Of a stretch of DNA of 13,296 bases, positions 1 through 5,534 are shown piece by piece; the stretch's first letter is position 1; every line of letters begins with the position of its first letter. The stretch covers positions 1-13,296 of the forward strand of contig DHIR01000119.1 of assembly GCA_002403905.1 (NCBI GenBank). Direction: 5' to 3'. The notes below the pieces were generated by a model, which did no database searches, was not told where the DNA came from, and worked only from the letters and a program-made list of their open reading frames with translations. Position numbers and translations under genes: made by a program. Source of the DNA: Mucilaginibacter sp. UBA4741 (GTDB taxonomy: Bacteria; Bacteroidota; Bacteroidia; Sphingobacteriales; Sphingobacteriaceae).

Positions 1-170
1 CTGCCCACATAATCTTTTAAAAGCTGATCAAACTCGGCTTTAAAAGCCGGTTCTTCAATTATCTTTAAGTATTGCTGCCTTAATTCTTCAACATTGGGGT
101 ATAGCATTTCGGGCACATAAGCGCCGCCAAAATCGCCATAATAACCTTGTTCATTAACTCCGTATTTCAT
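1..170 (-). CDS. trpB: Tryptophan synthase beta subunit, N-terminal fragment (runs off left edge)
   Basis: This is the start of the PLP-dependent beta chain of tryptophan synthase, which condenses indole with serine. Only 56 complete codons are visible because the gene continues past base 1. The translation starts MKYGVNEQGYYGDFGGAYVP, and the YGDFGGAYVPEML block is the conserved TrpB N-terminus (family knowledge). The PLP lysine and the rest of the active site lie outside the window. The ATG at 168-170 lies inside the end of trpF, giving a 17-nt overlap, which implies translational coupling in one operon. No separate promoter is visible. The identification is firm despite the short fragment because this motif is very characteristic. 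Confidence 0.93.
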   Translation of the reverse strand, partial: MKYGVNEQGYYGDFGGAYVPEMLYPNVEELRQQYLKIIEEPAFKAEFDQLLKDYVG

Positions 171-795
171 GCGTAGTATGTTGTTTTATCAGGCTAAAGG
201 CCTGCTTTAATTTTTCTATATCTTTTAGTCCGGGCGAGGTTTCAAACTTACTGTTTAAATCAACCCCATAAAATTGCGGATGGGTAATTTTAGCAACCTG
301 CTCCAAATTATCCAAACTTAAACCTCCGCTTAAAAAAAATGGCACGTTTAGTTTATATTTTTCTAAAACATCCCAGTTAAAGGTTTTACCGGAGCCACCA
401 TGTGCATCTGTTTGGGTATCGAACAGAAAATAATCTACTTTGTTAGAGTAAGTATTTAACTGGCTAAAATCAAAATCCTCATTTAAACCAAAGGCTTTAA
501 TAACCTGAACTTTATCCCTAAATGAGTTTGCAAATTCAGCATCCTCGTTGCCATGTAATTGTATAGCATCAAATTCATATTGCTCAATAAGCCTACTTAT
601 TTCCTGCAGATCTGCATCAACAAAAACTGCGGTTTTATAAATAGGTGCAGGTAAATTTGCTAAAGTATCAGTCGTAATATCGTCCACAAAACGTGGCGAC
701 CGGCCATAGTAAATAAAGCCCACATAATCGGGAGCCAGATCTGCTACAGCTTTTATATTGTCGGGGTATTTTAACCCGCAAACCTTTATCTTCAT
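154..795 (-). CDS. trpF: Phosphoribosylanthranilate isomerase
   Basis: Cytosolic TIM-barrel enzyme that converts N-(5-phosphoribosyl)anthranilate to CdRP in tryptophan synthesis. The 213-residue protein has the family's usual length and motifs: MKIKVCG with the catalytic Cys at residue 6, QLHG at 79-82, the catalytic Asp at 126 in LFDTQ, GGSGKTF at 133-139, the phosphate-binding SGGL at 156-159, and DLNSKFE followed by SPGLKD near 179-192. I place the start at the ATG at 793-795. The frame can be extended four codons to a TTG at 805-807, but that would overlap trpD, and family members begin at MKIKVCG. The ATG is one base after the trpD stop (797-799), and the 3' end overlaps trpB by 17 nt. 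The active site looks intact. Confidence 0.95.
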   Translation of the reverse strand: MKIKVCGLKYPDNIKAVADLAPDYVGFIYYGRSPRFVDDITTDTLANLPAPIYKTAVFVDADLQEISRLIEQYEFDAIQLHGNEDAEFANSFRDKVQVIKAFGLNEDFDFSQLNTYSNKVDYFLFDTQTDAHGGSGKTFNWDVLEKYKLNVPFFLSGGLSLDNLEQVAKITHPQFYGVDLNSKFETSPGLKDIEKLKQAFSLIKQHTTHEIRS

Positions 796-796
796 T

Positions 797-1786
797 TTAG
801 TTGCCAACCAAAGTTTTAAAACTTGTTAATGCTTTTTTGCTGAGTAATGATTGTTCGGCTTCATAAAAACAATCGGCAAAGCTATTTTGCGGATTGATAG
901 TTTTAATTGCCAAAGCCGCGTTAGCTAAAACCACATTATTTTGGGCCGATGTTGCATCGCCGCTAAGCACCTGCATAAATATAGCTGCTGATTCGCTCAC
1001 CGTACTACCCCCTACTATTGCCGATGGGTCTAAACGTTCAAAACCCAAATCTTTTAATGAATTTATCTTCTCTCCGTCGGGTGTAAAAGTTTTAAAATCG
1101 CAGGTAAGCGAAATCTCGTCATACCCCTCTAAAGCATTTAATATAGTATATTTTTTGTCGGACCGCTGGTAAAGATAAGCATACATCCGCGCCAGTTCTA
1201 AATTATAAACCCCAACTAATTGATTTTTAGGCTTTGAAGGATTGATCATCGGGCCTAGCATATTAAAAAATGTTTTAATCCCCAGTTCCTTGCGTATTGG
1301 AGCAACTATTTTCATTGCCGGGTGAAATAACGGCGCATGTAGAAAGCAAATGTTTGCCGTATCAATAGTTTGCTTCAGTTCGTCGATATTGTTGGTGAAC
1401 TTATAGCCCAGGTATTCCATAACGTTTGATGAACCACAACCTGACGACACACCATAATTACCATGTTTGGCAACTTTATAACCTGCACCAGCCACTACAA
1501 ACGATGCCAGGGTTGAAATATTAAAAGTATCCTTACCATCGCCACCTGTACCGCATAGGTCTATCAGGTCATTGGTTCCCAGATCAACTGCTAAACATAA
1601 CTCCTGCATAGCATCCCTAAATCCTTCTAACTCGGTAACTGTTATAGGGCGCATGCAATAGGCTATCATAAAGGCAGCCATTTGCGAGTTATTGTACATA
1701 CCCTGCGATATCAGCGTTAATATATTCTTTGCCTGCTCACGGGTAAGTGTTTTATTTTCAAAAAGATGATTAAGTATTTGTTTCAT
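797..1786 (-). CDS. trpD: Anthranilate phosphoribosyltransferase
   Basis: Transfers phosphoribose from PRPP to anthranilate, the second committed step of tryptophan synthesis. The 329-residue protein has the normal length for a stand-alone TrpD not fused to TrpG. Visible motifs are the PRPP-binding CGTGGDG (78-84) with DTFNIST after it, KHGNYGVSS (107-115), the anthranilate-binding RKELGIKTFFNMLGP (165-179), and the Mg2+-binding Asp-Glu pair at 223-224. It starts at the ATG at 1784-1786 with no clear Shine-Dalgarno sequence. It is the first structural gene of the minus-strand cluster trpD-trpF-trpB and is preceded by a leader peptide and attenuator, so its transcription should respond to tryptophan supply. 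trpC, often located between trpD and trpF in this phylum, is absent here. Confidence 0.96.
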   Translation of the reverse strand: MKQILNHLFENKTLTREQAKNILTLISQGMYNNSQMAAFMIAYCMRPITVTELEGFRDAMQELCLAVDLGTNDLIDLCGTGGDGKDTFNISTLASFVVAGAGYKVAKHGNYGVSSGCGSSNVMEYLGYKFTNNIDELKQTIDTANICFLHAPLFHPAMKIVAPIRKELGIKTFFNMLGPMINPSKPKNQLVGVYNLELARMYAYLYQRSDKKYTILNALEGYDEISLTCDFKTFTPDGEKINSLKDLGFERLDPSAIVGGSTVSESAAIFMQVLSGDATSAQNNVVLANAALAIKTINPQNSFADCFYEAEQSLLSKKALTSFKTLVGN

Positions 1787-1839
1787 ATATACCCATTAAA
1801 GGGATGTTTAATTTAAAATGACCATTAAACGTTGCTAAC

Positions 1840-1868
1840 AAAAAAGGGTTACCTTACGGCAACCCTTT
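1840..1868 (-). terminator. trp attenuator terminator (3:4 hairpin plus U-run)
   Basis: On the minus strand the arms AAAGGGTTGCC and GGTAACCCTTT (1858-1868 and 1843-1853) pair, with one C/A mismatch and a four-base loop (GTAA). The stem ends in a run of six T that overlaps its 3' arm (1840-1845). This is an intrinsic terminator 54 nt before the trpD start codon, so it can only act on transcripts that would enter trpD. Together with the Trp-rich leader peptide upstream it is the regulated terminator of an attenuator. Fold and U-run are read directly from the sequence; the regulation is inferred. Confidence 0.85.
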
Positions 1869-1889
1869 AAATATATTATTATAATAACA

Positions 1890-1920
1890 GGAGTTTGCCT
1901 TACGATTAATCGTTAAGCCA
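1890..1920 (-). promoter_or_regulatory. trp leader 1:2 pause hairpin and antiterminator segment
   Basis: In the transcript the third Trp codon begins an arm TGGCTTAACGA (1910-1920) that pairs with TCGTAAGGCA (1896-1905), allowing one G/G mismatch and one bulged A. The stop codon TAA of the leader peptide lies in the loop. The 3' arm continues into GGCAAACTCC (1890-1899). Its GGCAA can instead pair with TTGCC of the terminator 5' arm, plus three more pairs after a bulged A, and so block the terminator. The heptamer CGTAAGG occurs both here and at the start of the terminator's 3' half (1852-1858), so segment 2 partly copies segment 4. A ribosome stalled on the Trp codons would cover the first arm and favour antitermination. 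The antiterminator stem is short. Confidence 0.7.
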
Positions 1921-1953
1921 CCACCAATTATTATTTAAACTTTTAATTATCAT
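1906..1953 (-). CDS. trpL: trp operon leader peptide with three tandem Trp codons
   Basis: A 15-codon reading frame from the ATG at 1951-1953 to the TAA at 1906-1908 encodes MIIKSLNNNWWWLND. Three consecutive TGG codons (1918-1926) are very rare by chance and are the hallmark of a tryptophan attenuation leader. Tryptophan starvation would stall the ribosome on these codons. They sit just before the 5' arm of the pause hairpin, and the terminator and trpD lie immediately downstream in the same direction. No product role is expected beyond sensing charged tRNA-Trp. Initiation lacks a Shine-Dalgarno sequence, as is normal in Bacteroidetes. It is too short for routine gene callers. Confidence comes from the agreement of peptide, hairpins and downstream gene. 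Confidence 0.88.
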   Translation of the reverse strand: MIIKSLNNNWWWLND

Positions 1954-1960
1954 TATGAAG

Positions 1961-1992
1961 CAAATATGGAAATAGTTTTTCCGAAAAGCAAG
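1961..1992 (-). promoter_or_regulatory. Candidate Bacteroidetes-type promoter for the trp leader
   Basis: On the minus strand CTTG (1989-1992) and CATATTTG (1961-1968) are separated by 20 bases. They resemble the Bacteroidetes sigma-A consensus TTTG - about 19-21 nt - TAnnTTTG, with one mismatch in each element. Transcription would begin only a few bases before the leader ATG at 1953, giving a very short 5' UTR. This is a match by eye only; an additional upstream start is possible. Confidence 0.4.
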
Positions 1993-2026
1993 TAGAATGA
2001 TATTTTTACGTGGTTAAGTTAAATTG

Positions 2027-2095
2027 GTTGATTATGTGGATAGTCATTATTTACTTAAATGCCCAACTTAATCAACTATTCAACTCAATCAACTA
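2027..2095. repeat. CAACT repeat cluster with inverted GTTGATTA/TAATCAAC arms
   Basis: The pentamer CAACT occurs four times at 2064, 2073, 2081 and 2090, spaced 9, 8 and 9 bases. The 9-mer AATCAACTA is repeated exactly at 2070-2078 and 2087-2095. An inverted copy of the core, GTTGATTA, lies at 2027-2034 opposite TAATCAAC at 2069-2076. The cluster ends about 10 bases before the channel gene's ATG at 2105. It could be a regulator binding site or simple low-complexity 5' UTR sequence. No function is known to me. Confidence 0.45.
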
Positions 2096-2104
2096 CTCAC
2101 TAAC

Positions 2105-3010
2105 ATGGCCATACTACATAAAAGTAAATTCAACCCCGAAGATGACCTGGGGTTCGGCACACAAGCTGTAATAAGGAGCCAACGCCTGGTAAACCGCGAT
2201 GGATCTATAAATGTAAAGCGTAAAGGGTTATCTATTTTTAATACCTCCAATAATTACCACACCTTAATTACCATGAGCTGGGGTAAATTTTGGCTATTGG
2301 TGTTGTCCGGATATTTAACGGCTAATATAATTTTCGCATTTATATATGTGTCTTTAGGTCCGGGAACCTTAAATGGTGCGGTTGGGAATACCTTTTTTTA
2401 CCGCTTTATGGATGCCTTTTTCTTTTCGGCGCAAACCATATCAACCGTAGGTTATGGGCACATAAGCCCGCATGGCATGGCGGCTAATAGTGTAGCGGCT
2501 TTTGAATCTATGATGGGATTATTGGCCTTTGCATTAGCAACCGGTTTATTATACGGGCGCTTTTCAAGGCCATCAGCAAAAATTAAATACAGCGAGCATT
2601 TGCTGGTTGCGCCTTATCGTGATAATGGTAAAGGATTAATGTTTAGACTAACTAATCTGCGTAGAAACACCCTGATAGATCTGCAGATGGAAGTCATATT
2701 CTCGTATAATGAAGATGTAGACGGCAAAAAAATACGCCGGTTTTTATCGTTAGAATTAGAAAGAAAACGGGTGAGCATATTAACGCTTAGCTGGACCGTT
2801 GTGCATCCGCTTGATAATGACAGTCCGTTAAAAGACATAACACCCGAAGAAATAGCAAGCAGCGAAGCCAGTTTTGCTGTATTGCTGAAAGCTTTTGATG
2901 ATACGTTTTCGCAAACAGTACATTCACGCACTTCCTATATGATGAAATGGTATGGGGAGCTAAATTTAAACCAACTTTTGACCGTGATGAAGAAGGTCGC
3001 ATTGTTTTGA
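2105..3010 (+). CDS. Inward-rectifier potassium channel (KirBac-like), C-terminus frameshifted
   Basis: Two-TM potassium channel of the Kir family in the inner membrane. The N-terminal segment DLGFGT...GSINVKRKG is typical of bacterial Kir. TM1 spans about residues 60-84, the pore helix and selectivity filter TVGYG lie at 111-118, and TM2 spans about 125-150 and ends in YGRFSRP. A cytoplasmic beta-rich IRK domain begins near residue 160. The frame is normal up to Tyr278 in the HSRTSY block. It then runs 23 atypical residues to a stop at 3008-3010. The expected ending lies in another frame (stop at 3043-3045), so the gene carries two extra bases at TATAT 2936-2940. As written, the protein is 301 residues with a wrong tail; the restored form would be 312. 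The pore is intact, but the missing end of the cytoplasmic domain could affect gating or assembly. It may be a recent pseudogene or a sequence error. Confidence 0.9.
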   Translation: MAILHKSKFNPEDDLGFGTQAVIRSQRLVNRDGSINVKRKGLSIFNTSNNYHTLITMSWGKFWLLVLSGYLTANIIFAFIYVSLGPGTLNGAVGNTFFYRFMDAFFFSAQTISTVGYGHISPHGMAANSVAAFESMMGLLAFALATGLLYGRFSRPSAKIKYSEHLLVAPYRDNGKGLMFRLTNLRRNTLIDLQMEVIFSYNEDVDGKKIRRFLSLELERKRVSILTLSWTVVHPLDNDSPLKDITPEEIASSEASFAVLLKAFDDTFSQTVHSRTSYMMKWYGELNLNQLLTVMKKVALF

Positions 3011-3045
3011 ATTTGGATAAGATTGATGATTATGAACTGGTTTAG
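2936..3045 (+). other. Out-of-frame 3' end of the Kir channel gene
   Basis: Read from TAT at 2938-2940, this stretch encodes YDEMVWGAKFKPTFDRDEEG and continues through LNLDKIDDYELV to TAG at 3043-3045. It looks like the genuine end of a Kir cytoplasmic domain: a hydrophobic WGAKF strand, an acidic loop, then IVLNLDKI. Removing one TA or AT unit from TATAT (2936-2940) joins it to HSRTSY upstream and gives one 312-residue protein. The restored stop lies 22 bases before the convergent SDR gene's stop. Confidence 0.85.
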
Positions 3046-3067
3046 TCCATAGACCCTGAACTTGTAA

Positions 3068-3883
3068 TTACTTCAACAAGGCATCCTTCTCTTTTGCAAA
3101 CACATTATAAACCAACTTATCCAGCACACCTGGTATTAGCTTGCTTAAAAATACGGTTAACTTGCCTTGGCCTGTCATAATTAAAGTACGTGAGCGGTTT
3201 TCAACGCCATCACCAATGATTTTGGCGACTTCGTCTGATGTCATCATTTTTTCTTCGTGCAGGGTACTTTCACCTTGCTGATTACCGTCTTTATTTAATG
3301 CTGTGTTGCGGATATTTGAAGCGGTAAAGCCCGGGCAGGCAGTCATTACATGTACGCCGGTTTTTAAATTCTCCACCCGTAAAGCATCAAGGAAACCATT
3401 CATAGCAAATTTTGATGCCGAATAACCTGTCCGTCCCGGCAAACCTTTATAACCTGCAATGGATGACACCCCTACTATTGATCCCTTTGTTTTCAAGATT
3501 TCGGGTAGTGCGTATTTGGTACAATACACTGTTCCCCAAAAGTTAACATCCATTAAGGTTTTTAAAACCTGCACATCGGCATCTTTAAACAGCGCGCGCA
3601 TGGATATGCCTGCGTTGTTTATTAGTATATCGATCTTACCAAAAGTTGTTAAGGCTTGTTTTATCAAGTGTTCGCAGTCGCTTTCTATAGCTACATCGCA
3701 TTGTACAGCTACAGCTTTAATTTGATATTGATCTTGTAGCGATTGTGCAATTTCGCACAAAGTAACATACTGTCGAGCAGCTAAAACCAGGTTAGCGCCG
3801 CGGCGGGCAAATTCTTCTGCTAATGACTTGCCGATGCCAGATGACGCACCGGTTATGATGACTATCTTATTGTTCAACTTCAT
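3068..3883 (-). CDS. Short-chain dehydrogenase/reductase (SDR) family oxidoreductase
   Basis: Classical SDR, a cytosolic NAD(P)-dependent oxidoreductase with a Rossmann fold. Its 271 residues fit the family. The cofactor motif TGASSGIG lies at 11-18, an Asp at 63 in QCDV, NNAG at 89-92, the structural Asn at 114, and the catalytic Ser141 - Tyr154 - Lys158 set (SSIAG and YSASK), followed by PGF at 184-186. The C-terminus is moderately hydrophobic (TVFLSKLIPGVLDKLVYNVF) and might touch a membrane. The substrate cannot be told from sequence. The ATG at 3881-3883 overlaps the glycosyltransferase stop by 17 nt, so the two are probably translationally coupled, with recR at the head of the group. 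The neighbour suggests a sugar, lipid or envelope role, but this is only inference. Confidence 0.92.
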   Translation of the reverse strand: MKLNNKIVIITGASSGIGKSLAEEFARRGANLVLAARQYVTLCEIAQSLQDQYQIKAVAVQCDVAIESDCEHLIKQALTTFGKIDILINNAGISMRALFKDADVQVLKTLMDVNFWGTVYCTKYALPEILKTKGSIVGVSSIAGYKGLPGRTGYSASKFAMNGFLDALRVENLKTGVHVMTACPGFTASNIRNTALNKDGNQQGESTLHEEKMMTSDEVAKIIGDGVENRSRTLIMTGQGKLTVFLSKLIPGVLDKLVYNVFAKEKDALLK

Positions 3884-4700
3884 ATTGTGCCGGGTACAGC
3901 TGCATGCCTTCTATTTTTATTTCAGGCAATTTAAACAGGTACTTGGCAGCGAATATAAGCATAGCGCCATAAAAACTCTTTATGTATTGCCAGCTAAATT
4001 TTGGCTGGTTTTGGCTTTTAAAGTTGATAATATAAGTTTTGGGGAAGTAGTAATTTTTAAATCCACGCAGTCTCATTCTGTAGGAAAGGTCAATATTATG
4101 GCCGTATTGTACAAAGCGCTCATCCAACAAACCTACTTCGTTTAAAACAGAGCGTCGTATCAACATAAAACCATCGGCAAGTATATCTATCTCTGACGTT
4201 TGAAACTCTTCAACCCACACCTTATGATTACGATTTGACAGACGTGTTTTAGGAAGATTTTTACCAAAGCCTATCAGTTTAAAAAAGGCCATCCATGGTT
4301 TTGTTAATCCGCGATTTGACTCTGGCAAAAAACCACCTTGCGGGCCTAACATTCTTACCCCCAGTCCGCTGGCATCTGCGTGAACATCCATAAACTCAAT
4401 TACTTTGTCCAAAGTCTCTTTGCCGCAAATGGTATCCGCATTGACTAGTAAAACATACTCACCTCTGGACACTTCGATTCCCTGGTTGGTGGCTTTTGCA
4501 ACGCCATAGTTAACAGCGTTCGCAATTAAACGAATGTCAGGATAGTCCGTGGCAAGCATTTCAACTGAATTGTCGGTTGATGCATTGTCAACTATAATCA
4601 ACTCATAATCAATAGCATTACCTGCCTTAATTAAAGAGTCTAGCGCGAGTTTTAGTAGATCACATTGGTTGTGATTAACAATTATTACCGATAGTTTCAT
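3867..4700 (-). CDS. Family 2 glycosyltransferase with altered catalytic motifs
   Basis: GT-A fold transferase of the rhamnosyl/WbbL-like GT2 group, expected to act at the cytoplasmic face in polysaccharide or envelope glycan assembly. N-terminal nucleotide-sugar-binding motifs are clear: VIIVNHN (5-11), LIIVDNASTDNS (34-45) and the metal-binding-type VNAD at 86-89. The later part has ADGFMLIRRSVL (175-186) and DERFVQYGHNIDLSYR (193-208). Family members usually read YGEDIDLSYR there, so the acidic ED pair expected to hold the catalytic base is HN (201-202). The usual IIHYKGES block near residue 225 is IINFKSQN. The 277-residue length is normal. The gene starts at the ATG at 4698-4700, 2 nt after the recR stop, and overlaps the SDR gene. 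The donor and acceptor are unknown; the enzyme may be divergent or inactive. Confidence 0.9.
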   Translation of the reverse strand: MKLSVIIVNHNQCDLLKLALDSLIKAGNAIDYELIIVDNASTDNSVEMLATDYPDIRLIANAVNYGVAKATNQGIEVSRGEYVLLVNADTICGKETLDKVIEFMDVHADASGLGVRMLGPQGGFLPESNRGLTKPWMAFFKLIGFGKNLPKTRLSNRNHKVWVEEFQTSEIDILADGFMLIRRSVLNEVGLLDERFVQYGHNIDLSYRMRLRGFKNYYFPKTYIINFKSQNQPKFSWQYIKSFYGAMLIFAAKYLFKLPEIKIEGMQLYPAQYEVEQ

Positions 4701-4702
4701 AC

Positions 4703-5320
4703 TTACCTGGATAAAGAATTTTCATACGGAACACGTGTAGCAATGGACCGACCTAGTGTGATCTCATCTACGTACTCCAATTCTCCTCCAAAGGCTATGC
4801 CACGGGCTATTGTTGAGATACTTATATTAAATTGTTTTAATCTTTTATGCAGATAGAAGATGGTGGTATCTCCTTCCATCGTGGCGCTTAACGCGAAAAT
4901 TACTTCTTTTACTTCCTCGTTATTTAAACGTTCAACAAGGGTGTCAACCTGCAAGTCTGATGGGCCAATGCCATCCATTGGCGATATCAATCCACCTAAA
5001 ACATGGTACACGCCGTTGTATTGGCTGGTGTTTTCAATAGCCATAACATCACGGGTATCTTCAACCACGCAGATCAAACTACGATCGCGTTTATGCGAAG
5101 CACATATTTCGCAAACCGGCTGATCAGAAATATTATGGCAGGTTTTGCAGAATTGTATTTCGTTGCGTAGTTTACTTATGGTAGCACTAAACTTATTTAC
5201 ATCTTCTTTATCCTGATTAAGCAGATGCAATACCAACCGTAAAGCTGTTTTTTGCCCTACCCCCGGTAATTTTGCAAACTCGGCAACCGCGTTTTCTAAT
5301 AATTTAGAAGAGAAATTCAT
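4703..5320 (-). CDS. recR: Recombination mediator protein RecR
   Basis: RecR works with RecO (and RecF) to load RecA onto SSB-coated single-stranded gaps during recombinational repair. The 205-residue protein has the full domain order: a helix-hairpin-helix around LPGVGQKTALRL (18-29), a four-cysteine zinc finger with Cys58, Cys61, Cys70 and Cys73, and a Toprim domain beginning at ICVVEDTRDVMAIE (83-96). The conserved VLGGLISPMDGIGP block lies at 107-120. I chose the ATG at 5318-5320. The frame can be extended nine codons to a TTG at 5345-5347, but MNFSSKLLENAV is the normal RecR beginning. It is the first gene of a minus-strand group with the glycosyltransferase (2-nt gap) and SDR. The grouping is probably transcriptional convenience rather than shared function. 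Confidence 0.96.
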   Translation of the reverse strand: MNFSSKLLENAVAEFAKLPGVGQKTALRLVLHLLNQDKEDVNKFSATISKLRNEIQFCKTCHNISDQPVCEICASHKRDRSLICVVEDTRDVMAIENTSQYNGVYHVLGGLISPMDGIGPSDLQVDTLVERLNNEEVKEVIFALSATMEGDTTIFYLHKRLKQFNISISTIARGIAFGGELEYVDEITLGRSIATRVPYENSLSR

Positions 5321-5432
5321 TGTACGAAGATAAGTATTAGTCAGCAAGTCCGAAAGATTAATAGAAGTCAGAAAGTTTTTTGTTTAATGATATTGTAATA
5401 CATAACTTGTGTGCAAGAAATAAAAATCAAAT

Positions 5433-5517
5433 TGTCATTTCGACCAACGGGAGAAATCTTATACGCTTTGTCTATCGCGTGTATAAGATTTCTCCTCGTA
5501 CCTCGTTCGAAATGACA
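5433..5517. repeat. Long imperfect inverted repeat, REP/MITE-like hairpin
   Basis: An 85-bp inverted repeat has outer arms TGTCATTTCGA and TCGAAATGACA, and inner arms GGAGAAATCTTATAC (5450-5464) and GTATAAGATTTCTCC (5481-5495). An internal asymmetric mismatch (5444-5449 against 5496-5506) and a loop around 5467-5478 complete it. Sequences of the type GTCATTTCGA...GAGAAATCT are, from my recollection, frequent extragenic palindromes in Sphingobacteriaceae genomes. It sits between the divergently transcribed recR and the symporter gene, and its right end is 17 bases from the symporter ATG. It carries no gene. It could influence transcription or mRNA ends of either neighbour, or just be a passive repeat. 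Confidence 0.85.
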
Positions 5518-5534
5518 TAGCTTATTAATTAAAT

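Noticed and set aside
154..170. Identical 17-nt gene overlaps at trpF/trpB and at GT2/SDR (3867-3883) as a shared signal
   Set aside because: The two overlaps have different sequences; equal length is most likely coincidence.
796..807. TTG start giving trpF four extra residues (MATK)
   Set aside because: It would overlap trpD, and the conserved TrpF N-terminus MKIKVCG begins at the ATG at 793-795.
894..1172. 92-residue plus-strand reading frame inside trpD
   Set aside because: It lies antisense to a well-conserved enzyme and has no family features.
1876..1887. TTATTATAATAA perfect palindrome as an operator
   Set aside because: It contains only A and T in an AT-rich spacer of the leader and is easily explained by composition.
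2614..3002. Minus-strand reading frames opposite the Kir gene
   Set aside because: Compositionally they are antisense shadows, and the plus strand encodes a recognisable Kir domain across the same bases.
5321..5347. TTG start extending recR by nine residues
   Set aside because: RecR proteins begin close to the SKLLENAV segment; the ATG at 5318-5320 gives the normal 205-residue length.
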